A stretch of 11,379 nucleotides of DNA. It comes from Nitrosomonadales bacterium (GTDB lineage: Bacteria > Pseudomonadota > Gammaproteobacteria > Burkholderiales > Gallionellaceae). Position 1 is the stretch's first letter. Each line of letters opens with the position of its first letter. The stretch spans positions 1-11,379 of the forward strand of contig QJWF01000044.1 of assembly GCA_003235435.1 (NCBI GenBank), written 5' to 3'. A program made the position numbers and the translations under genes. This document shows positions 6,729 to 11,379 of the stretch, piece after piece. A model generated the notes under the pieces. That model was not told the DNA's origin. It saw only the letters and a program-made list of their open reading frames with translations, and ran no database searches.

Positions 6729-7127
6729 ATGAGTATGAGTGATCCGATCTCCGACATGTTGACGCGCATTCGCAATGCGCAGCTTGCGGAAAAAACTACA
6801 GTAACGATGCCTTCATCCAAGTTGAAGGTCGCTATTGCCGAACTGCTTAAGGACGAGGGATATGTGGATGGCTTCAATGTCGTCAAAAGTGACGCCGGTA
6901 AACCTACACTGGAAATCGGTTTGAAATACTACAGCGGTCGTCCGGTAATAGAGAAGATTCAGCGAGTCAGCCGTCCTGGGCTGCGTATTTACAAGGGATC
7001 CAGTGAAATTCCGAAGGTGATGAATGGTTTGGGAATTGCCATAGTGTCCACCTCCAAGGGTTTGATGACTGACCGCAAGGCACGCGCAAATGGTATAGGC
7101 GGTGAAGTGCTGTGCGTAGTGGCGTAA
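6729..7127 (+). CDS. rpsH: 30S ribosomal protein S8
   Basis: S8 is a primary 16S rRNA-binding protein of the central domain. In E. coli it is the translational repressor of the spc operon, acting at the rplE start. The product has 132 residues (E. coli 130), [18 protein letters not shown] onward, with [21 protein letters not shown] (25-45), [10 protein letters not shown] (about 79-88) and the RNA-binding [20 protein letters not shown] (98-117). ATG 6729 follows TAGGAG (6716-6721), which overlaps the rpsN stop. An in-frame ATG at 6735 would drop two residues, but MSM-DPI matches E. coli, so 6729 is preferred. Confidence 0.98.
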   Translation: MSMSDPISDMLTRIRNAQLAEKTTVTMPSSKLKVAIAELLKDEGYVDGFNVVKSDAGKPTLEIGLKYYSGRPVIEKIQRVSRPGLRIYKGSSEIPKVMNGLGIAIVSTSKGLMTDRKARANGIGGEVLCVVA

Positions 7128-7137
7128 TGAGGTAAAT

Positions 7138-7671
7138 ATGTCTAGAGTTGCCAAAAATCCAGTGTTGGTACCCAGTGGTGTTGAAGTGGCGCTGGCCGGT
7201 GGTGAAATTTCGATAAAGGGTCCGCTGGGCACCTTGAAACAAGCCTTGTCAGCTGACGTGAGCGTAATTCGCGAGGGTGATAACCTGCAGTGCAAGGCTC
7301 AAAATGACACCATTCATGCCCATGCGATGTCCGGCACCGTGCGCGCGTTGCTCGCGAACATGGTGCGTGGCGTGAGCAAGGGTTTCGAACGCAAATTAAC
7401 CTTGGTGGGTGTGGGTTATCGCGCACAGGCATCTGGGGATACGCTTAATTTGACCTTGGGATATTCGCACCCGGTTGCTTACAAGATGCCGGCGGGTGTA
7501 AAGGTCGAAACACCGACACAAACCGAAATTGTGCTTAAGGGGGCCAGTAAACAGCAGGTCGGACAAGTTGCTGCAGAGATTCGCGCCTTCCGTGAACCAG
7601 AGCCTTATAAAGGTAAGGGTGTGCGATATAGCGATGAAGTGGTGACTCTGAAAGAAACCAAGAAGAAATAG
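7138..7671 (+). CDS. rplF: 50S ribosomal protein L6
   Basis: L6 sits at the base of the L7/L12 stalk near the factor-binding site and is needed late in 50S assembly. The 177-residue product (same as E. coli) shows two related domains: residues about 1-80, beginning [17 protein letters not shown], and about 83-177. GVGYRAQ (about 91-97), [17 protein letters not shown] (about 108-124) and [17 protein letters not shown] (about 153-169) are conserved. GAGGT (7129-7133) precedes ATG 7138 by four bases. Eleven bases separate it from rplR. Confidence 0.98.
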   Translation: MSRVAKNPVLVPSGVEVALAGGEISIKGPLGTLKQALSADVSVIREGDNLQCKAQNDTIHAHAMSGTVRALLANMVRGVSKGFERKLTLVGVGYRAQASGDTLNLTLGYSHPVAYKMPAGVKVETPTQTEIVLKGASKQQVGQVAAEIRAFREPEPYKGKGVRYSDEVVTLKETKKK

Positions 7672-7682
7672 TTGAGGCGGAT

Positions 7683-8039
7683 ATGTTGAACAAAAAAGAA
7701 GCGCGTCAGCGCAGGGCACGCAAAACCCGTGAACGCATTGCTGAAAAGAAATCGGTTCGCTTGGCGATAAACCGGACGAATTTGCATATATACGCCCAAG
7801 TAATTTCCGCCGATGGCAACAAGATACTCGCGAGCGCATCAAGCACTGAGGCAGAAGTGCGCAAGTCGTTGGCGAATGGCGGCAACAAGGCTGCTGCAGC
7901 AGTGGTGGGCAAGCGTATCGCAGAAAAGGCCAAGGGAGCAGGTATCGCCAAAGTCGCGTTTGACCGTTCCGGCAATCGATATCATGGCCGTGTCAAGGCG
8001 CTGGCTGAAGCCGCGCGCGAAAACGGCCTGCAGTTTTAA
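7683..8039 (+). CDS. rplR: 50S ribosomal protein L18
   Basis: L18 binds 5S rRNA and brings it with L5 to the central protuberance. The product has 118 residues (E. coli 117). Its basic N-terminal segment [20 protein letters not shown] is typical, followed by [17 protein letters not shown] (26-42), the [20 protein letters not shown] helix region (68-87) and the conserved C-terminal [20 protein letters not shown] (94-113). GAGG (7674-7677) lies five bases before ATG 7683. Ten bases separate its stop from the first possible rpsE start. Confidence 0.97.
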   Translation: MLNKKEARQRRARKTRERIAEKKSVRLAINRTNLHIYAQVISADGNKILASASSTEAEVRKSLANGGNKAAAAVVGKRIAEKAKGAGIAKVAFDRSGNRYHGRVKALAEAARENGLQF

Positions 8040-8052
8040 TTGGAGTTGAATG

Positions 8053-8574
8053 ATGGCTAAGCCGCAAGGAAGAATGCAACAACAGGAAAAGCGTGATGAC
8101 GGTCTGATCGAAAAAATGATCTCCGTTAACCGCGTAACCAAGGTAGTAAAGGGCGGCCGTATCATGGGTTTTGCCGCACTAACTGTGGTGGGCGACGGCG
8201 ACGGGCGAGTTGCGATGGGCAAAGGCAAGTCCAAGGAAGTCCCGGTAGCTGTACAGAAGGCGATGGATGAGGCGCGTCGCAACCTGGCCAAGGTCAACCT
8301 GAAGAACGGAACATTGCATCACACCGTTATCGGAAGACATGGTGCTGCAAAAGTTTTGATGCAACCGGCGTCTGAGGGTACCGGCATCATCGCCGGAGGC
8401 GCGATGCGTGCGGTGTTCGAAGCGGTCGGTGTTCGTGATGTTCTGGCAAAGTGTATTGGTTCAAGCAACCCGTACAACGTGGTGCGCGCGACGCTGAATG
8501 GATTGAAGGCAATGAATTCACCGTCCGAGATCGCCGCCAAACGAGGCAAGAACGTAGAAGAAATCCTGGGGTAA
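8053..8574 (+). CDS. rpsE: 30S ribosomal protein S5
   Basis: S5 shapes the decoding region and mRNA entry channel and is where spectinomycin and ram (accuracy) mutations map in E. coli. The product has 173 residues (E. coli 167). A double-stranded-RNA-binding domain lies at about 17-81, with [20 protein letters not shown] (30-49). The C-terminal domain has [20 protein letters not shown] (102-121) and [15 protein letters not shown]. Two adjacent ATGs exist at 8050 and 8053. GGAG (8042-8045) is four bases from the first and seven from the second, and MAKPQ is the more usual beginning, so 8053 is chosen. The N-terminal tail is a little longer than in E. coli. Confidence 0.97.
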   Translation: MAKPQGRMQQQEKRDDGLIEKMISVNRVTKVVKGGRIMGFAALTVVGDGDGRVAMGKGKSKEVPVAVQKAMDEARRNLAKVNLKNGTLHHTVIGRHGAAKVLMQPASEGTGIIAGGAMRAVFEAVGVRDVLAKCIGSSNPYNVVRATLNGLKAMNSPSEIAAKRGKNVEEILG

Positions 8575-8576
8575 CC

Positions 8577-8768
8577 ATGACAAAAGCAAAAGCGAAAACA
8601 ATAAAAGTAACACAGATCAGAAGTCTGATCGGGACTAAGCAGTCACATCGCGACACGATTCGCGGCTTGGGACTGCGTCGTATCAACCACACCGTGCAAC
8701 TGGAAGATACGCCCTGTGTTCGAGGCATGATCAACAAAGTGTATTACATGGTTAAGTGCGAGGCATAA
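8577..8768 (+). CDS. rpmD: 50S ribosomal protein L30
   Basis: L30 is a small 23S rRNA-binding protein. The product has 63 residues (E. coli 59) and the family core [20 protein letters not shown], then [18 protein letters not shown] (29-46) and [13 protein letters not shown]. The extra residues are a Lys/Ala-rich N-terminus (MTKAKAKT). ATG 8577 lies two bases after the rpsE stop, with GGGG (8568-8571) five bases upstream. The same frame is open back to 8451 inside rpsE, but that extension is not L30-like. A 6-bp inverted repeat (8615-8630) lies in its early coding region. Confidence 0.97.
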   Translation: MTKAKAKTIKVTQIRSLIGTKQSHRDTIRGLGLRRINHTVQLEDTPCVRGMINKVYYMVKCEA

Positions 8769-8771
8769 CAA

Positions 8772-9212
8772 ATGCAACTCAATAAAATTCAACCTGCACC
8801 TGGCGCAAAGCGCGCCAAGCGTCGTGTGGGCCGCGGTATCGGTTCCGGATTGGGCAAGACTGCCGGACGGGGCCACAAGGGGCAAAAATCGCGTGCCGGA
8901 GGTTTTCACAAGGTCGGTTTCGAAGGCGGGCAAATGCCGCTTCAGCGCCGATTGCCCAAGCGTGGTTTTGTTTCGATGTCACGTAACCTCACGGCGCAAG
9001 TGCGCTTGTCAGACTTGCAGAAAATTCCGGTCGACAATATCGATCTGCTGGCTCTCAAGCAGGCGGGTGTGGTGCATGCGGGGGCGATGACTGCGAAAGT
9101 CATTTTGTGCGGAGAGATTACCCGCGCTTTAAAGTTGCAAGGTATGCTTGTAACCAAGGGTGCACGCACAGCGATTGAAGCTGCTGGCGGAAGCATTGCT
9201 GAGCAAGGCTGA
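8772..9212 (+). CDS. rplO: 50S ribosomal protein L15
   Basis: L15 is a late-assembly 50S protein with a long glycine- and arginine-rich N-terminal extension that threads into 23S rRNA. The product has 146 residues (E. coli 144). The extension [20 protein letters not shown] (17-36), continuing through [25 protein letters not shown] (50-66) and the globular C-terminal half ending [12 protein letters not shown] are intact. ATG 8772 has GAGG (8760-8763) eight bases upstream, within the end of rpmD. secY begins right after its stop. Confidence 0.97.
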   Translation: MQLNKIQPAPGAKRAKRRVGRGIGSGLGKTAGRGHKGQKSRAGGFHKVGFEGGQMPLQRRLPKRGFVSMSRNLTAQVRLSDLQKIPVDNIDLLALKQAGVVHAGAMTAKVILCGEITRALKLQGMLVTKGARTAIEAAGGSIAEQG

Positions 9213-9213
9213 T

Positions 9214-10530
9214 GTGAGCATGGCTGGCAAAGGAGTGACCAAGGGAAAATACGGCGATCTAAGCAGGCGTCTCTGGTTTCTGCTGGGAGCTCTGGTGGTT
9301 TTTCGTATCGGTACATATATACCGGTGCCGGGTATCGACCCCGCGGTACTGGCCGACCTGTTCAAGAAGCAAACCAGCGGAATCCTGGGTATGTTCAACA
9401 TGTTTTCTGGCGGAGCGCTTTCGCGCTTCAGCATTTTTGCCTTGGGCATCATGCCTTATATATCTGCATCGATCATAATGCAGCTGGCTGCTATAGCAGT
9501 ACCGCATCTTGAACAGCTGAAGAAAGAAGGCGAAGCCGGACGCCGCAAGATTACGCAATACACCCGGTATGGCACCTTGGTGCTGGCAACTTTCCAGGCT
9601 TTCGGTATCTCGATAGCGCTTCAGGCCCAGCCTGGACTGGTACCTGTGCCAGGTGCGATGTTCCAGTTGACATCTGTGGTTACTTTGGTGACCGGGACGA
9701 TTTTCCTGATGTGGTTGGGCGAGCAAATCACCGAGCGCGGTTTGGGTAACGGTATTTCGCTGATCATATTTGCGGGTATCGCGGCGGGTTTGCCGCGTGC
9801 AATCGGAAGCACTTTGGAGTTGGCGCGCACAGGGGCGTTTTCCATACCGCTGGTGCTGCTGCTTTTCTTTGGTGCGATTGCAGTGACGGCATTGGTAGTA
9901 TTCGTTGAACGCGGCCAGCGCAAGGTTCTTGTGAATTATGCCAAGCGCCAGGTTGGAAACAAGGTATATGCCGGACAAAGTTCGCACTTGCCCTTGAAAA
10001 TAAATATGGCCGGCGTGATTCCGCCGATCTTTGCATCGAGCATGATTCTGTTTCCCGCTACGATAGCGGGCTGGTTTGGCAGCGGGCATGATATGAGCTG
10101 GCTGAAGGATATCAGCGACAAGATGTCGCCCGGCCAGCCGATATATGTGTTGGCGTATGCTGGAGCGATCGTATTTTTCTGTTTTTTTTACACGGCGCTG
10201 GTGTTCAGTCCAAAGGATACGGCTGAAAACCTTAAGAAAAGCGGCGCGTTTTTGCCCGGGATACGCCCCGGAGAGCAGACAGCGCGCTACGTTGAAAAAA
10301 TAATGCTGCGCCTTACCATGGTTGGTGCGGTGTATGTCGCGTTGGTATGCTTGTTGCCGGAATTTTTGGTGGTAGAGTGGAATGTTCCTTTTTATTTTGG
10401 CGGGACATCGCTGCTGATCATGGTGGTTGTTACGATGGATTTTATGACCCAGGTGCAGTCTTATCTGATGACACACCAGTACGAAGGCCTGTTGAAGAAA
10501 GCTAATTTCAAAGGCGGGTTGACAAGCTAA
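9214..10530 (+). CDS. secY: Preprotein translocase subunit SecY
   Basis: SecY is the inner-membrane channel that, with SecE and SecG, exports proteins driven by SecA and inserts membrane proteins with the ribosome. The 438-residue product (E. coli 443) shows about ten hydrophobic segments, near 19-38, 74-95, 117-137, 150-172, 178-198, 210-232, 265-288, 309-332, 365-384 and 392-412. The plug region lies around 57-72. The C5 cytosolic loop has [15 protein letters not shown] (345-359), whose Arg351 matches E. coli Arg357, essential for SecA-driven export. GTG 9214 has AAGG (9205-9208) at five bases. ATG 9220 (436 residues, spacing 11) is an equally possible start. Conserved sequence does not extend to the earlier open codons from 9160. 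Confidence 0.97.
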   Translation: MSMAGKGVTKGKYGDLSRRLWFLLGALVVFRIGTYIPVPGIDPAVLADLFKKQTSGILGMFNMFSGGALSRFSIFALGIMPYISASIIMQLAAIAVPHLEQLKKEGEAGRRKITQYTRYGTLVLATFQAFGISIALQAQPGLVPVPGAMFQLTSVVTLVTGTIFLMWLGEQITERGLGNGISLIIFAGIAAGLPRAIGSTLELARTGAFSIPLVLLLFFGAIAVTALVVFVERGQRKVLVNYAKRQVGNKVYAGQSSHLPLKINMAGVIPPIFASSMILFPATIAGWFGSGHDMSWLKDISDKMSPGQPIYVLAYAGAIVFFCFFYTALVFSPKDTAENLKKSGAFLPGIRPGEQTARYVEKIMLRLTMVGAVYVALVCLLPEFLVVEWNVPFYFGGTSLLIMVVVTMDFMTQVQSYLMTHQYEGLLKKANFKGGLTS

Positions 10531-10748
10531 TGTCCAAGGAAGATGTGATTCAGATGCAGGGCGAAGTCGAGGAGTCATTGCCCAATGCAACTTTCCGAAT
10601 CAAGCTGGAGAATGGCCATGTTGTGTTGGGACATATTTCCGGAAAAATGCGCATGCACTATATTCGCATTTTGCCGGGCGACAAGGTGACAGTGGAACTG
10701 ACACCGTATGATTTGAGCAAGGCGCGCATTGTATTCCGTGCAAAATAG
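10530..10748 (+). CDS. infA: Translation initiation factor IF-1
   Basis: IF-1 is an OB-fold protein that binds the 30S A site during initiation. The product is 72 residues, as in E. coli. [20 protein letters not shown], then [20 protein letters not shown] (22-41) and [20 protein letters not shown] (44-63) are nearly family-perfect. The start forms a TAATG overlap with the secY stop. Only a distant GGG (10516-10518) resembles a ribosome binding site, so initiation probably relies on coupling to secY translation. infA inside the spc block is common in betaproteobacteria and many other bacteria, but not in E. coli, where it stands alone. Confidence 0.98.
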   Translation: MSKEDVIQMQGEVEESLPNATFRIKLENGHVVLGHISGKMRMHYIRILPGDKVTVELTPYDLSKARIVFRAK

Positions 10749-10768
10749 CAAAGGATAAGGAGAAGAAA

Positions 10769-10882
10769 ATGAGAGTCCAGGCATCGGTAAAAAAGATCTG
10801 TCGTAATTGCAAGATCGTGATCCGCAAACGCGTGGTTCGGGTGATATGTACAGAGCCACGCCATAAACAACGCCAAGGTTGA
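10769..10882 (+). CDS. rpmJ: 50S ribosomal protein L36, zinc-binding type
   Basis: A 37-codon gene. The ATG at 10769 is preceded by a near-perfect ribosome binding site AAGGAG (10757-10762), six bases away. The product starts [20 protein letters not shown] and ends [11 protein letters not shown], the L36 signature. Cys11, Cys14, Cys27 and His32 form the zinc ribbon, so this is the zinc-dependent form. L36 is the smallest 50S protein and organises 23S rRNA near the factor-binding side. It is the last gene of the spc block here; no terminator-like hairpin follows. Confidence 0.96.
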   Translation: MRVQASVKKICRNCKIVIRKRVVRVICTEPRHKQRQG

Positions 10883-10897
10883 TTGGACGATGGCTAT

Positions 10898-10927
10898 TTG
10901 AGCACGTACAGTTTTGGGTGTTATAAT
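10898..10927 (+). promoter_or_regulatory. Candidate extended -10 promoter of the alpha block
   Basis: TTGAGC (10898-10903, 4 of 6 matches) and a perfect TATAAT (10922-10927) are 18 bases apart. A TG at 10919-10920 one base before the -10 makes it an extended -10 element. The bases after the -10 are AT-rich (TTAAAAC), unlike the G/C discriminator at the spc promoter. Transcription would start near 10934, leaving a leader of only about 23 bases before rpsM, which has AGGGT at 10946-10950. Motif quality and position at the spc/alpha boundary support it; activity is inferred. Confidence 0.72.
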
Positions 10928-10956
10928 TTAAAACTTTCTACAAATAGGGTAGCTGC

Positions 10957-11322
10957 ATGGCACGTATAGCAGGGGTCAATATCCCCAACCATCAACACGC
11001 TGTGGTTGCATTGACGGCGATCTATGGGATCGGGCATAAGCGCTCGCAATATATTTGCGCTGCGGCTGGCGTGAACGCATCCACAAAAATGAAAGATCTT
11101 ACCGACGCTGAAGTCGAAAAATTGCGCGAACAAGTCGCCAAATTAACGGTAGAGGGTGATCTGCGCCGTGAAACAACGATGAGCATCAAGCGCTTGATGG
11201 ATCTTGGCTGCTATCGTGGAGTTCGTCATCGCCGCGGGTTGCCGTGCCGTGGCCAGCGCACACGTACCAATGCCCGTACCCGAAAGGGGCCGCGCAAAGC
11301 TATTGCCGGAGCCAAGAAATAA
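10957..11322 (+). CDS. rpsM: 30S ribosomal protein S13
   Basis: S13 is in the 30S head, contacts P-site tRNA through its C-terminal tail and forms bridges to L5. The 121-residue product (E. coli 118) starts [20 protein letters not shown]. It has the helix-two-turn-helix region near [18 protein letters not shown] (22-39), then [20 protein letters not shown] (65-84), [20 protein letters not shown] (85-104) and [13 protein letters not shown] 10957 follows AGGGT (10946-10950) by six bases. It is the first gene after the candidate alpha promoter, the same position as in E. coli. Confidence 0.98.
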   Translation: MARIAGVNIPNHQHAVVALTAIYGIGHKRSQYICAAAGVNASTKMKDLTDAEVEKLREQVAKLTVEGDLRRETTMSIKRLMDLGCYRGVRHRRGLPCRGQRTRTNARTRKGPRKAIAGAKK

Positions 11323-11362
11323 GTTTTTGTTATAACCCTATTCAAGTTTAAAGGATTAAACA
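11323..11362 (+). promoter_or_regulatory. rpsM-rpsK spacer with ribosome binding site in a hairpin loop
   Basis: In this 40-base spacer GTTTAA (11346-11351) and TTAAAC (11356-11361) are perfectly complementary and enclose AGGA (11352-11355), the core of the rpsK ribosome binding site. The ATG follows two bases after the stem minus one A. The stem has only one G-C pair, so it would be weak. No promoter or terminator is evident. Confidence 0.45.
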
Positions 11363-11379
11363 ATGGTCAAGCCAAGCAC
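11363..11379 (+). CDS. rpsK: 30S ribosomal protein S11 (first codons only)
   Basis: The last 17 bases begin with ATG and read MVKPS plus two bases. AAGGA ends eight bases before the ATG. So little sequence cannot identify a protein by itself. The assignment rests on the position directly after rpsM, where S11 is found in the alpha operon of nearly all proteobacteria, and on a basic start consistent with S11. The rest of the gene lies beyond the window. Confidence 0.75.

Noticed and set aside
8451..8576. Upstream extension of rpmD into rpsE
   Set aside because: Open in frame only because of rpsE codon composition; L30 begins at ATG 8577 by family length and has its own ribosome binding site.
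9160..9213. Upstream extension of secY into rplO
   Set aside because: Added residues are not SecY-like and lie within the L15 coding region; starts at 9214 or 9220 fit the family.
10519..10547. Possible promoter for infA with a perfect TTGACA at 10519-10524
   Set aside because: No acceptable -10 sequence is found 16-18 bases downstream (GATGTG at 17), so the hexamer is probably part of secY coding by chance.
9259..10590. Long open frame of 443 codons on the - strand opposite secY
   Set aside because: The product has no recognisable domain and is full of His, Arg and Gln as expected for an antisense shadow of hydrophobic codons; secY on the + strand is fully convincing.
1..11379. Mobile element, CRISPR array, tRNA or defence-type gene inside the cluster
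   Set aside because: All space is filled by conserved ribosomal-protein genes with short spacers; no repeats, transposase-like frames or tRNA-like folds were seen.

Overview
The window is a continuous stretch of the bacterial ribosomal-protein super-operon (S10, then spc, then the start of the alpha operon). All genes are on the + strand. It begins inside rpsJ and ends 17 bases into rpsK. Gene order is rpsJ'-rplC-rplD-rplW-rplB-rpsS-rplV-rpsC-rplP-rpmC-rpsQ | rplN-rplX-rplE-rpsN-rpsH-rplF-rplR-rpsE-rpmD-rplO-secY-infA-rpmJ | rpsM-rpsK'. That is 26 genes, 24 of them complete, packed with gaps of 0-14 bases or short overlaps at most junctions.

The organism is most likely a betaproteobacterium. 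Evidence is the secY-infA-rpmJ-rpsM order (infA lies elsewhere in E. coli), the L3 stretch reading [13 protein letters not shown], the zinc-free 101-residue S14 and the overall protein similarity. Base composition looks close to 50% GC. A Nitrosomonadales/Gallionellaceae-type lineage is my best guess, but this is an impression and not a computed placement.

The real spaces are few. (1) The rpsJ-rplC gap (253-352) holds a perfect 7-bp hairpin and two mutually exclusive smaller ones. (2) The rpsQ-rplN gap (4989-5122) holds a weak terminator-like hairpin with six T's, a sigma70-type promoter with an all-G/C discriminator, and a leader with three small hairpins. This is the likely S10/spc boundary. 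(3) The rplN-rplX gap (5492-5534) shows only a ribosome binding site. (4) The rpmJ-rpsM gap (10883-10956) holds a strong extended -10 promoter with a very short leader. (5) The rpsM-rpsK gap (11323-11362) has an inverted repeat that places the ribosome binding site in its loop.

Together the genes supply most primary and secondary assembly proteins of both ribosomal subunits, the SecY translocon pore and initiation factor IF-1. Dense stop/start overlaps suggest translational coupling to keep stoichiometry. I found no mobile element, CRISPR array, tRNA or foreign gene. The region is ordinary in gene content. The points worth a second look are regulatory (promoters, leaders, hairpins), the unclear start of L23, and an unusual L22 exit-tunnel hairpin.
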